Shown here one piece after another: positions 23,128 through 34,850 of a stretch of DNA of 64,000 bases. Made by a program: the position numbers and the translations under genes. Numbering within the stretch: the first letter of the stretch is position 1; each line of letters begins with the position of its first letter. A model generated the notes under the pieces. The model was not told the origin of the DNA. It saw only the letters and a list, made by a program, of their open reading frames with translations, and did no database searches. This stretch comes from Euonymus europaeus (lineage: Eukaryota > Streptophyta > Magnoliopsida > Celastrales > Celastraceae), in assembly GCA_963580455.1 (NCBI GenBank), contig OY756961.1, positions 21,743,001 through 21,807,000 of the forward strand, written 5' to 3'.

Positions 23128-23639
23128 CGAGGCTGATGGATTTATTTTTGGCTTCCCAACCATGTTTGGAATGATGGCTGCACAATTCAAAGCTTTTATG
23201 GATGCAACTGGAGGCCTGTGGAAATCACAAACCCTTGCAGGCAAGCCTGCTGGAATATTCTATAGCACTGCATCTCAAGGTGGTGGACAAGAAACCACAG
23301 CGTAAGTCCTTGTACCATTTGTCAATTGTTAACTACTCTAGTCTCCAATCACTACCACTAGAATCCAAACTCCTAACTCAGTTGTGTGAAATTCTTGAAA
23401 TATGCAGTTTGACTGCTATTACTCAGCTGGTTCACCATGGAATGATATTTGTTCCTATTGGTTATACATTCGGTGATGGCATGTTTGAGATGGAGAAGGT
23501 GAAAGGTGGAAGTCCCTATGGTGCTGGCACTTTGGTCGGGGACGGGTCAAGGCAGCCGTCTGAGCTCGAGTTGGAGCAGGCCTTCCACCAAGGAAAGTAC
23601 ATTGCCGCTATTGCAAAGAAGCTCAAAGCAACAGCTTAA
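23122..23639 (+). pseudogene. FQR1a, 3' fragment of NAD(P)H:quinone oxidoreductase
   Basis: Matches exon 3 from 'acttgccgaggctgatgg' onward (unit 2 position 34333), the short intron 3 and all of exon 4 of the intact gene. Both splice sites of intron 3 are kept (donor after 23300, acceptor at 23406/23407) and the frame is open to the stop at 23637-23639. Exons 1, 2, the first 83 bases of exon 3 and the promoter are lost, including the flavin phosphate-binding loop. Several residues have drifted at sites I take to be conserved: Met for Arg in PTRFG, Ala for Gly in STGSQGG, Asp for Ala in FGAGMF. This fits relaxed selection. It could only be expressed from the retroelement, whose LTR reads away from it. 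Confidence 0.9.
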
Positions 23640-24165
23640 TTAGACATGCACCATGTCAAAGAAGAAATTGTCAATTCCAGTTCCCAATAATAATAAAAAA
23701 TTAAATAATTGTCTTGCTTCATTTTTGTTCTTCCTTCCAATTCTATAGCTCCCTATATCCCCTCTCTGAAGTCCGAACCCCGTCACCTTATAGTAGATTC
23801 TACGTGATGTGGGGTCGAATCTGTTCTGAAATTTATCATAAAATAAATAATGAATAACAGGTTACATAAATGAAATTTCAACCGACCTAATCTTATCATG
23901 GAAAGTTGTCACTTCTCATACTTTCTCGTTCACATCTCTACGAGCCTATTTGATTCAGTTTCAAATGACAATTTAACCCCTGGTGTGACCCTCCTAACTC
24001 CTAAGCCAAAGAACGAGTCTCAGAAGCGACCGATTTGTTTCCTCGAAATTGACAATAATGCCCTTGGCCAAACTTCCTAGAAACTCTCACAGAACCTTCC
24101 TTCATTTTCTGTGGCTTAGTTGTCTCCCAAGGCCCCTCTTTCTTGGAAAACCCATTTGGTCCTTC

Positions 24166-24174
24166 TATATATAC
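24166..24174 (+). promoter_or_regulatory. TATA box of PBP1b
   Basis: TATATATAC, about 90 bp upstream of the ATG, at the position of the TATATACA box of copy a. Confidence 0.55.
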
Positions 24175-24261
24175 ACAAACTTTCACCAATTGAACCAAAC
24201 AAACACAGACAGACAGCGATCTCTGCATAACCCCCAAGTCTTCAACTCTCTCCTTCTACAA

Positions 24262-24612
24262 ATGGCATCAACGCAAAACCCATCTCCAGATTTCCATGAT
24301 TTCTTGCCAACCATGGCGCACAAGCTTGGTGGGGATGGTTTGATTGATGAATTGTGTAATGGATTCAATCTGCTGGTGGATGCTGATAAGGGTGTGATCA
24401 CCTTTGATAGTCTGAAGAGGAACTCTGCACTTTTGGGTCTTCAAGATTTGAGTGATGAAGATTTACTGTGTATGATGAGGGAAGGGGATTTTGATGGTGA
24501 TGGAGCACTCAATCAGATGGAGTTTTGTGTTTTGATGTTTAGATTGAGCCCTGAATTGATGGAGGAGTCTCAATTTTTGTTGGAGGAGGCTCTTGTGCAA
24601 GAATTTAATTAA
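24262..24612 (+). CDS. PBP1: single-EF-hand calcium sensor, PBP1/KIC type (copy b)
   Basis: Encodes 116 aa without introns. The working EF-hand loop (residues 76-87) is DFDGDGALNQME; Phe at position 2, where copy a has Gly, looks like the ancestral form because 'DFDGDG' is common in this family. The degenerate first loop (40-51) is identical to copy a. About six nucleotides differ over the coding region, and 5' and 3' flanks also align for several hundred bases. FQR1a's fragment ends 620 bp upstream; the intact FQR1 begins 6.8 kb downstream on the same strand. The role, inferred from the family, is Ca2+-dependent binding of a kinase or kinesin partner in auxin or trichome-type signalling. Start chosen as for copy a. 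Confidence 0.9.
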   Translation: MASTQNPSPDFHDFLPTMAHKLGGDGLIDELCNGFNLLVDADKGVITFDSLKRNSALLGLQDLSDEDLLCMMREGDFDGDGALNQMEFCVLMFRLSPELMEESQFLLEEALVQEFN

Positions 24613-25062
24613 CAATTTTCTTTTTGCTGTTATTGACTTTTATATAATTATTTCAATTTTATGGGATTTTTTTCTTTCTTTCCACGAGATGGGCTTTGTA
24701 TTGGAAACCACTTTCTCAATTATTTCAATAACAAGTTATGGGCCTTGTGGAAAACAAAGCAGTCAACTTCTCCTTGTAAGGCCCACATAAGATGTGCAAA
24801 TGTGCAATCCAAAACTAGGCCCATCATGAATTGTCTCATAAGACTTCCTACAAAAACTTCCAAAAAAAATAAATTCCAACCAATACAAAGTCTTCAGAAA
24901 GTATCTTCAGAGTCCTTGGTAATTGGTAATTGGCTTCTCAGGTGATGCCACTGAAAATTGAAATGCCTTCTATGTTGAGGCCCAGCCCAAGTAGTACATC
25001 CTCTGGAGAACGTCTCTCCATATAGGGAAGTTCTTACAAAGGATCGGACTAATGATTTATAC

Positions 25063-25251
25063 AATACTTGACGGGGGAAGTGGAGGTTATGAGTTCGAAC
25101 CCTCGTAGAGGCATTCGACCACTTCTGAAGCGGCAGGTGGTCCCTACCGTAAGGCTGCACATCCTGCGACTTACATCTGTCAGTGACTCCCAGGGCAGGG
25201 AACTGGCAGACGGGTTTCGGTTTCTCGACCCCAAACCGGAAAAATACTTGA
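25063..25251 (+). mobile_element. SINE-like insertion with TSD
   Basis: AATACTTGA at 25063-25071 is repeated at 25243-25251. The 171 bp between (25072-25242) is absent from unit 1 (near 6905-6925). The insert has a pol III B-box-like GAGTTCGAACCCT at 25090-25102 and ends in CCGGAAA running into A-rich DNA. A weak A-box-like GGGGGAAGTGG is too close to the B box, so the 5' end is probably truncated or rearranged. Confidence 0.6.
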
Positions 25252-28200
25252 ATTCTCGACATGGTCCACTACAATGTTAATTATTCTACTTGATCATTTA
25301 GGTGGTCATTTTTTCACTCCTAAGAGTTTATGGATTCACATGGTGAAAAGTGAGATCGTCTTTCGAAATAAAATACCTACAGACCCTTTGACTCAAAACG
25401 TACAATATTTTAAGTTCGGCTCACATATGTTGTCATATTGACAATACATATTTCGCTCCCCGTGGGCAACAGTTCCCAAATATATTTAAATATTAATCAA
25501 TGCAGACATTTATTTGTCACATAATTAGCTTTAGTCTCCACTAGATGTTAAAAAATGTCTGACCAATTCTAGGTCATAATAATTTAAACTTATCAATAGT
25601 TTTCTTTAGTGATTGCATAAAATACCATTCCTGCGTCACTGAAAAATAAAAACTCAAATTTATATAGATGATTATATAAAATGAATTTGACTTTTAGTAC
25701 CTAGTACCGTGCTCATAATGACTTGGTATATTTATCAACAAAAATCAACACAATATATCTACAACTATGAATAAGCTTCTACAGTTATGAGTTGCGCTAT
25801 AAAAAAAATCAATAAAATCGAAACCGAATCGATTGGTTGATTTTTTTAAAAGAAAAAATTACATATTTTCACTAAAATTGATCGAAAACTTGACCAAGAA
25901 CTCACTACACGGATTGGCCAAAACATGTAAAAAAATCGATCAAAAGCAACCGTTAACATCCCTAATGGTGAGTAATCAATTAATTACGATATAAACATTA
26001 CATATTAAGACGTCAGCATGATGTGTGACTTAGCATCACATATATTGTGTGTGTGTTTATATATTTATGTATATGTATATATATATATATATATATCAAT
26101 CAATCGATATATTGAGCCTCTACTATCACATGATTAGTCTCAATCAATCACTTGAATTAAAGATTAATTAGAAGCATGAATATTAATTATTTGACCAATT
26201 CTAGACCTAATATTTAAACTAACAATATAGTATACAAAAAATTTGAAAGATCAGCAATAGTTTCCAAATGTTATTGTCAAAGAATAGATTTGTTTATTAT
26301 CTACACACAAAATGTCATTACTATGGTCATCAACACAAAAGGATTCCCAGTACTCATATAAAAGCAATCTGTATTGCACACAGATGAATCAATGTCACAA
26401 TCTCATAATATTAACATCACTAGTCTTTTGCTTGCATGCATATCTACTGCATGTTCTATCCGAAAGACTAGGTTGTCGGGTGAAGTTATTCAAAGTAATT
26501 ATTACCACTTTATAAGAATCACCATGTCTTTCAATAGAAGATCACTATTCAAATTCACACGTCTTTGATTTGGTGATATCCAAATAGAGGTAAAGTTGGC
26601 AGACACATACATTTGGTCTAAAACCATGACTTGGCTTATAAGGCAAGTTAAGAATTGAAGTCTTTGGGGGCTTGAAGCAGAAGCCAATTTGTCAATTTCT
26701 TTACGCTTGTGTGTGGGTCTTTTCTTATAAAAAATTATGATACTTCATAATGCTCACACATGATTATCAAGAAAACCCGGATTCTTTTGCAAGACTAGGA
26801 AAGGAAGAAAAAAAAGTCTCAGGAATACGATATCATTTGCAAATTAATTAGGGGTGGCAAAAATTTAGGTCTAAGTCGAACAACATAGGGTGTTTATTTG
26901 CATGTCCGGACACAGATTGATTTGGATTTTCAAATGTGCTTAATTGAACATACCTAGAATGATTTAAATTCTGAAGAAAAAAAATTGGACAATAATTCAA
27001 TCCGGATTAGAGTTCGGACAACTAAATTGGACCGGATTTTTGTGGCAAAATCTTTATGTTTGGACTCGCGTTTCAGAGAAATAACTTATGTCCAAATTTA
27101 GTTTAATCCAGATAGGAAAAATCAGTCATCTTGATCGAACATAATTTTGGCACCCCTAAAATTAATAGTAATTTGGAGCGAGTCTTTCCTCTTAGTATGT
27201 CCGTCGTGGATTTTATTTTTACCTAAATCATGTGCATATAGTTATTTTGTATATATTTGTCTAGTAACAGAATGCGATAACTCCTTGCATAAGCTGTAAG
27301 TCGTGAATTCAAGTCTCATGAATGGTATTTTATTTTCTCAATTGTATGAATGAGCCATTGTTCAACCTGCATGTGCTAAAGTCAGCCTGCATATGTTATC
27401 TTCGCACAATGGGCCTTGACCCAGTGCAACAACACTTATCAATCCATTGGTTTGCAAGGTATGGATCTGATTCAGCTGTTACATTGTGACATATTGGATG
27501 GAGAATTTCCTCATACCAAAAAAAATAGCACTTACGAGTTACGAATTATGTTACAGGTAATGGGATCAACGACGTTTAATTTGATGGTTGGATGTCGGAG
27601 ATGGGTGGTTGATCGGTGAGAGAAGCCTTCTTGATGAGAGAGATACTGAGTAACCACAATGGTTGCTCTTTGCTAGGCTAGCAAATTTATATTACACAAA
27701 ATTCAAATCACACACATCTCCTAGTATATCCACATTAGCAGAGCACGTACAGACACATCAGTAAAACACAAATCCATAAACATTTTATTCTCTCAATTTT
27801 AATCGAGCTAATTAGTTTTTTATCTTTCATAATATCCCTGTCAATTTTACAACAAAATCAAGACTGTGTCCCATATTTATTATAAAAAATCAAGCCACAT
27901 ATTTATCTACATCACTGAAAACAGAATTGAATAGAGCCATATCAACAAAAGATATTTTTTTAATATAGTCATGTGAGAAAAACACATATTTCTACACAAT
28001 TTGTAGGTCAGCAAAATGCAATCATTGTTGTTGGTTAGAAAATGCATTTGATTTATGTCAACTCATAAATTACAAAGTTTTATTTATTTTGTCAGATATA
28101 ATTAATGTCAAATAATATGTTCCAGCCTAGCAATATTTAACCAAAATATGGATGGATGTCTGATGGAGTTCATTAGTCTAAATTAAAATACAAAAGCTCG

Positions 28201-28676
28201 ATCGACTCATTCAAGGATCTTTCCAATTTTAGATTTTTTTAGCAAGGATTAGGAATATGGAAGTTATCTAGAATCCGCTTATGAATTTGTGCATTCTCAA
28301 CTAGACGGCACCGCTTCGAGACCTCTTCCTAAAATTAGGTTATTTCTTTAATTTCTATTGAGTAATTAAACCCTATTATTTATATTCGAACAGGAACAAA
28401 GCCACATCATGCTGAGAGGGGGAAGTTGACCCCCTCAAAAATTTGAAATTCCATCTTCATCCATATATTTTTTAAATATCAGATATAAAATAATATTCAA
28501 TTAATTAATAATATTTTTGGTTGATGAAAACTTAAAATCAACATGCTAATTTAATTAATAAATGGTTAACTTTGTTTAATCTGAATTAGATAAATTCTAT
28601 TATTAGAAGAACTGTATATAATTATGGTGCCCCTACTGCTCCCAAGTTGTTATCTGAATATATTTTTTTAGAATTA
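25252..28676. other. intergenic DNA of unit 2, no gene
   Basis: Aligns in blocks with 6925-10720 of unit 1 without that unit's transposons. It has a (TG)/(TA) microsatellite near 26045-26095. The stretch 27280-28670 has no counterpart that I could place and no convincing frame. Confidence 0.6.
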
Positions 28677-29018
28677 TGCGAGAGTAGGTGTAGATGCATT
28701 CACTGACCAATTCATGCACCTAAATTACATATATTGAATGAAAACTAAATGCATCTTTATTAGAAAAAGAACTACTCCCTCCGTCCTATTTTAATTGTCC
28801 TTTATTCCTTTTTGGGATGTCCCAAAATGTATGTCAATTTCAATTAATGCGAGAGTATGTGTAGATGCATTTACTGACCAATTCATGCACCTAAATTACA
28901 TATATTGAATGAAAACTAAATGCATCTTTATTAGGAAAAGAACTACTCCTTTCGTCCTATTTTAATTGTCATTTATTCCTTTTTGAGATGTCCCAAAATG
29001 TAACATTTCAATTAATGA
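28677..29018. repeat. 171-bp tandem duplication across a MITE edge
   Basis: 'tgcgagagta' starts units at 28677 and 28848. Each unit holds host DNA ('gtagatgcatt...tgaccaattcatgc') plus the first about 70 bp of a Stowaway-like MITE, so duplication followed MITE insertion. Confidence 0.8.
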
Positions 29019-29205
29019 AAACTATTTTTTCACATTTTTTCTCATTTTACCCTTATTTATACTTTTAACTTGAAAAACTCAACAATTAACTCAATAATCA
29101 TGCACATTATAAATAAGGGTATAAATGTTAAATTGAAAGAGAATTAAATATTTTCTTAAACTGTGTGAAAAAGTAAATGAGACAATTAAAATGAGACAAA
29201 GAGAG
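28775..29205. mobile_element. Stowaway-like MITE (enlarged by the duplication)
   Basis: Starts CTCCCTCCGTCC after TA and ends in 'agacaaagagag' before TA. This is the typical terminal pair and TA target of plant Tc1/mariner-type Stowaway MITEs. Confidence 0.7.
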
Positions 29206-29261
29206 TATAAATTAAAAAAAATTATATAAGGGCATCTTTGGGAATTCGGTGCTATGTGATA

Positions 29262-30848
29262 TGAGTAATAGTATTCCCACCTCCAATTTTAGTTGTCCCC
29301 ACCCCAAACTCTTCTAATGATTGAAAATTAATTCTCCCATCTCCACATCCACTAATGATTGAAAATTAGTTTTTACCCCTCATTTTTAATTTTTTCACCC
29401 CCACACCCCCCAAATGATTAAAAAAAATTAATATATCACATAAGTATAGATTAACTGGTATATTTCATCATATCATGCATGCAACTAGTTATCCTCCGTA
29501 CGGAGTGATCCATTCTTGTGCAGAATCATGTCTATATCTATACGGGTTAATATAATTTTTAGTCATAGAAAAATAGTTCATGTTTCGTTTTGATCACTGA
29601 AAGATAAAACGATTCAACTTGATAACTTAACTTTTTATTTTGTTTCAGTCAAGTCACCTGGTCATAATTTCTCAAATCCGGGCAGCAAAAATGATGATGT
29701 GGCAGTTTGACTTGTTTTGATTGGTCCATGTGAAAAAATAGTCGTCACGTGAAAATATTTTGCATGAGTTAATACTACTTTTAATCACCGAAAGATTGCT
29801 CATGTTTTATTTTGGCCACCGAAAGATAAAACGTTTCAATTTAGTTACTTACCTTTTCATTTTGTTCCAATAAACCCACTCGGTGAAATTGGCCACCGAG
29901 TGCCATTGCCGAAATGCTCTCGTGCTGCCTCTAAGTGCAATCATCATTTTGTAGCATGACCAATCCCGCAGTCAAACTAAGAAGCAGAAATTTGGTTTCA
30001 TAGATCAAACCCTACAATACCATTCATACCCTAAGCCTCCTGCTTCGAATCAATTCGCCTCCATTGGCACTTTGTCCTGATCGCATTACAATCTAAGCAG
30101 AAGAAATTCAAATAATTCATATTGTTCTCGCAAGTGGAACTTCACTTCTCACGTTTGAATTTAAAAAATTGTAAAATATTTTCACGTGGTAACCATTTTC
30201 CTCATAGACCAATCGAAAGCAAATCAAACTATCACGTCACCCTTTTTTGCTGCTCAGATTTGAGAAATCCTGGCTTAACTGTAATAAAATGAAAAGTTAA
30301 GTGACCAGTTGAAACGTTTTATCTTTCGGTGACCAAAATGACACATGAACTATCTTTCGGTGACTGAAAGTAGTAGTAATCATGTGACGACCATTTTTCA
30401 CGTGGACCAATCAAAACAAGTCAAACTGCCACGTCACCTTTTTGGCTGTCTGGATTTGAGAAATCATAATCGAGTGACTTGCCTGAAATAAAATAAAAAG
30501 TTAAGTTACCAAGTTGAAACGTTTTATTTTTCGGTGACCAAAATGAAATATGAACTATCTTTCGGTGACTAAAAGTTATTTTAACTCATATCTATATCAC
30601 TGCATCACAATAGGAAGTATTAGGTAATAGGAAAAAGAAATTGGGATGTCTAAACTAAATTATGGGAGTGAAAAAATTAAAAGAATAAAATATCAAATCA
30701 CATACAAATCAATAAAAATATAATATAATTAATTTTAGGGGATGGGGAAAATTAAAAATAGGGGTATATGAGGGTGAAAAAGTCAATTTTCAATCAAAGG
30801 AAGGTGTAGGGTGAGAAAAAAAATTGGGGGTGGAAAGACTATTACTCA
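29262..30848. mobile_element. TIR element upstream of FQR1, with a nested element
   Basis: The ends are inverted: TGAGTAATAGTATTCCCACC at 29262 and, inverted, TGAGTAATAGTCTTTCCACC at 30848. Unit 1 has the empty site ('gctatgtggtattagttag', near 18017-18037). A 7-8 bp imperfect target duplication (atgtgata / atgtggca) points to a hAT-like element. Without the nested insert it is about 0.53 kb and non-coding. It sits about 440 bp upstream of the FQR1 TATA box. Confidence 0.75.
29544..30588. mobile_element. foldback Mutator-like MITE nested in the TIR element
   Basis: TATCTATAC at 29535-29543 and TATCTATAT at 30589-30597 form a 9-bp duplication (8 of 9). The arms are long inverted repeats of about 200 bp (29546-29750 against 30386-30585). 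A second related pair lies inside (about 29769-29895 against 30178-30385). Each copy carries 'gtcaccgaaagatagttcat', 'ggcagtttgacttgttttga' and related blocks, so one module occurs four times, two in each orientation. The centre (29900-30170) is single-copy. No open frame is present. Confidence 0.75.
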
Positions 30849-31290
30849 TGTGGCATTACTTAGTCAGCATGCAGCCTATTATACGTCATCCTAAAGTTTC
30901 CATTAAAAGAGAGTCAAATGCCGTCCAGCCAACCAAACCACAAACCCGTACTATTGGACCATTAACGAGCCAGATCAACGGCTCCGATCGTCCAACACCC
31001 TCCTTCACATCTGACGTGTGATGTAGCGCTTGTCTTGACGCATGCACTGAATTTAAACCCCAATAAAATAAGCTTCTAGAGAGAGGTAGTTTGCTGCAAC
31101 GACCATGATGATGATGATGATGAGCGTGGACAAACAACACATCATTGTCACTAATTATTTTTAATTTAATTTTTTATAATAATTTTTAAAAGGAATAATA
31201 AAAGTATGTGTGTGTGAACTGTGAAGCTTTGTAAGTACAAAACGTCGTCGTTGGGAAATTCATTAATGTAATCCCACTACGAGTTATTAC

Positions 31291-31298
31291 TATAAATA
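31291..31298 (+). promoter_or_regulatory. TATA box of FQR1
   Basis: TATAAATA lies 125 bp upstream of the ATG in otherwise mixed sequence; the leader that follows is pyrimidine-rich. Confidence 0.6.
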
Positions 31299-31415
31299 AA
31301 GGCCGTCTGTTCTCTCGGATTTTCAATTTTCATTCGATTCGTTGAATTATTTCGTTCAGATTCTCGCTTTGTGAATCGCAGAGAGGATTCGCATTGACCT
31401 TCAAGGAATTCTTCA

Positions 31416-34400
31416 ATGGCGACAAAGGTTTATATAGTGTATGTATTTCTCTTCAATGTGTTGTAGAACTAAACTTCTGTTTCTTTGTATGTACTTCGGG
31501 TTGAGGCTCCGTGTGATTTTCTTGTTGTTGTATTGGTTCTTCGGCTCCAGTTTTCATTTCGTTTAGACGATTGTTTGATACTGTTTGACGAGCCATGATT
31601 TTGCGATTTCGGTCGACTTCTGACTGATTGATCAGCGCTCATTAATTCAATTTTATTTGAAGCTGCTTCGATGTGTTTTGAACAAGAATTCATGAATTTC
31701 CTGCTAGACTCTTCATAATTTCTCTTCAACATCTACATCTAGAATTTTTTTGGGTGCTGAATGGTGTGGAAATGAGATTCAATCGTTCCAAGATTGAGTC
31801 TTAGTAATTATTCTGATCCCTAGACTTGAAGATTAAACTATAGTATTTGAGAGTGTTTTTTATATTTCATGGCAAGCACTGGAATTATAAGAATAAAGGT
31901 GTGAAATGTTTTCTGGTTGATTATTTTCTTCTTCGAGTCCAAAATTAGAAACTTACCCCCCGAATATGTAAGTGAAGATAACTTGATGGTATGACATTAT
32001 CTTCCACATTATTTTAGTGCAAACGATGTCACAATCTAACAACATAAACAATATGAATTACCCCTCAATAAAATTCCTGTGTAATTTGGTCCATATTGAG
32101 GATTAGTTTTTTTCTGGATGTAGTATTTGATGGATTATACGCATAACTGAGGAGGTTGTGCGAAAATAGCTAAGAAAATTTTAGTGCAAAGAAATGTGGG
32201 GAAATTGGCTTGAAACTTGCTGCAGAATGTTGGGCAAATTGCTATGGATCGATCTGCCACTAGATCTGGTTACTTTGTAAAACGAGACAGATTGATACGA
32301 GCCCCTCGATCTGACTCGTATCTGATTGTTTTAAGTCGTGAAACAGACATAAAAAACATAAGTCTTGCTTTTTAAATTCTAGGGAGAGGCGCCAGCTAGA
32401 GAGAGATTACCACACGAGAGAGAACATCAAGAGTGCTTGAGGATGCATGAGAGGCTTGTTTATCTTGTGTGAGGCGAATTCTTTTCTTGTAATCTTCTCC
32501 ATTTGGTATCTAGAGAGAGAGCTTGAGAGTGCAAGATAGAAACTTGATTTGGCTTGTTGTCCTTGTAATTGAAAAGTTCTCTTCCTTGCAATCTTCTCCC
32601 ATATAGTGAAAGTTGGATCTCTGCTGTACGTGAACGTAGGCTTTTGCCGAACCCCATAAATCTCGTGTTCTTTACTGCTTTGATTTTGTTCTCTACAATT
32701 GTTCTATGTTGGATATGAGTTTGGTTTAGTCACTCTCTTGTGTGCCTTGTCTGTGGGTTGGTTTCGGCACAACAAGAAAAGTATGTGGACGCTAATTTTC
32801 ATTATGGTCATGTATATGGCATTTATTTAAGTATGAAAGGTAAAGACATTTTATTCTGTTAGAATCCTGGTATCTTCTTTGGAAGGCAAGCAAAGTATCT
32901 TCTTTTCAATTGGATATAGCAATCAAACCGTTTTCATCTCAAGAAAGACCATAATCTTTCAATGAAATTGAAGTGCTATTATTTGATTTATTTGGACAAG
33001 TTCTTCTGCATTTATATTTCGTGTTTCAGGGGTTTTGGTTTTGCTTGCCAGGTAGTAAATATGCCACTCTGACTCTGACCACCCTAGTTTTCTTGTTGAT
33101 TGTACCACCCTAGTAGTTTTCAATCTTTAACAGATATGGAAATTTTAACTTTTTCTTTTGCTGGGCTCACATTTATAAAATCGGTCTGAATGGGCCTTAA
33201 AGTTGTTAACGAAAACTTTGCAGCTGCTGACAGTGTCTGAGGTGTCAGTTTCTTGACATATTCATTAGAAAATATTTCATTTTTGCCTCAATGACTTCCC
33301 TCCCAATCTCCCTCCTAGTAGCTACCGATACTCACATATGAATATTAATTTCCTGAAGTTCATCCTTTCTCTTTATGCGAAAGTCTTTTCTGAAGCATCT
33401 CGCTTTGTATGTGTTACAGGTACTATTCTATGTATGGACACGTAGAGAAATTAGCTGAAGAGATTAAGAAAGGAGCTGCCTCTGTTGAAGGCGTCGAGGC
33501 AAAGCTATGGCAGGTAAGACTAAGAGTGTGCTTTCCTTGTCATCTTATAAACTCCATGCTGTTGACATGTAATGGCCTATGACTACAATCTGAGTTTATG
33601 GCTGTATAGAAGTCTCTGGGCATTTTCGTTGGAAAAAGAAAAGTAAAATGGACAAGCAGTGTGTAATTTATGCGAGAGGGCACCTGTTCATCTTCTTAAA
33701 AATAAAATTTGTTGAGATTGATATGTTTGAATTATGGTCCGTAATGGCTGCCATTGCTGCCACGTTGTCTCTGCTGTATGGCTCCAATTATGGAGCTGCT
33801 TTTATCATCAAATTAGCTATCTCAGTTTCTGTTAATCTATTTATGTTGCTTCAATTTCCCCCTTTTCTTGTTGGACCTTTTCCTTTACCCATTGTCTTCA
33901 CACTACTGATACAGTTGCCTTCTCATGTTTTGCAGCTTCTTGTATTGATCCTTTAAATCATTATGTTTCATCGGGCTGACCAACGTAATATCTTTCAATT
34001 AATTAGAAATAATGATTTTGGAATACATGTTTTTGTTCACTCTGTTCAAAAGCTTCTGTCTGTCTGTGGTTGGTAGTGTAGTACAAACCCTACTACCTAG
34101 ATTCTTTGTGGGAGTAGTTTAGTGAGCGCCAAATTTCAGTGCAATGCCTTTACACTAGTAACGAAAGCTTTTAACATCAAGGCTCTCACAGACTGGCACT
34201 ATTGGCTCATTTGTGATTTAACCATGCATTGACCTTGGTTGTGGAGCAGGTCCCTGAGACTCTACCAGAGGACGTGCTTGGGAAAATGAGTGCTCCACCG
34301 AAAAGTGATGTTCCAATCATTACACCCAATGAACTTGCCGAGGCTGATGGATTTATTTTCGGCTTCCCAACAAGGTTTGGAATGATGGCTGCACAATTCA

Positions 34401-34850
34401 AAGCTTTTATGGATGCAACTGGAGGCCTGTGGAGATCACAAACGCTTGCAGGCAAGCCTGCTGGAATATTCTATAGCACTGGATCTCAAGGTGGTGGACA
34501 AGAAACCACACCGTAAGTCCCTGTACCATTTGTCAATTGTTATCTACTCTTGTCTCCAGTCACTACTACTAGAATCCAAACTCCTAACTCAGTTGTGTGA
34601 AATTCTTGAAATATGCAGTTTGACTGCTATTACTCAGCTGGTTCACCATGGAATGATATTTGTTCCTATTGGTTATACATTTGGTGCTGGCATGTTTGAG
34701 ATGGAGAAGGTGAAAGGTGGAAGTCCCTATGGTGCTGGCACTTTCGCCGGGGACGGGTCAAGGCAGCCGTCTGAGCTCGAGTTGGAGCAGGCCTTCCACC
34801 AAGGAAAGTACACTGCCGCTATTGCAAAGAAGCTCAAAGCAACAGCTTAA
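31416..34850 (+). CDS. FQR1: NAD(P)H:quinone oxidoreductase, FQR1/WrbA type
   Basis: Exons 31416-31438, 33420-33513, 34250-34512 and 34619-34850 join to 203 aa, the family's usual length. All introns are GT-AG (intron 1, about 2 kb, has donor GTATGT). The enzyme is a tetrameric, FMN-binding flavodoxin-fold protein that reduces quinones by two electrons with NAD(P)H, avoiding semiquinone radicals; in Arabidopsis FQR1 is a primary auxin-response gene. Visible motifs: phosphate-binding loop YYSMYGHV (9-16), [14 protein letters not shown] (76-89), [12 protein letters not shown] (115-126) and LVHHGM (134-139). No signal peptide is present, so it is cytosolic or membrane-associated. It is the only complete copy; its tandem duplicate is the fragment at 23122-23639. 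Nested transposons lie about 0.4-2 kb upstream and may affect its regulation. Confidence 0.95.

Larger units (their letters stand above)
2515..23752 (+). repeat. segmental duplication, unit 1 (PBP1a - broken FQR1a)
   Basis: This is the left copy of a tandem duplication whose right copy is 23764-34965. Matching anchors in order are: the 'gatgtggggtcgaatct' block (2583 and 23810); the whole PBP1 gene and flanks (3010-4090 and 23885-24950); 6825-7150 and 24970-25960; 8250-8475 and 25985-26250; 9505-9900 and 26250-26650; 10020-10550 and 26760-27270; 10735-10815 and 28690-28775; 17985-18100 with 29225-29261 plus 30849-30920; and 23122-23752 and 34333-34965. The gaps between anchors are transposons, mostly in unit 1, which explains why it is about 10 kb longer. 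Confidence 0.85.

Noticed and set aside
25085..25105. tRNA gene suggested by the B-box-like GAGTTCGAACCCT
   Set aside because: No cloverleaf, no proper A box or acceptor stem can be formed; the flanking duplication shows it is an inserted SINE-like element.
31469..31732. Minus-strand frame in FQR1 intron 1
   Set aside because: Low-complexity Ser/Arg/Asn composition inside an intron, with no counterpart and no domain.
34207..34455. Minus-strand open frame opposite FQR1 exon 3 (also 23041-23244)
   Set aside because: It is the antisense shadow of conserved coding sequence and has no domain.
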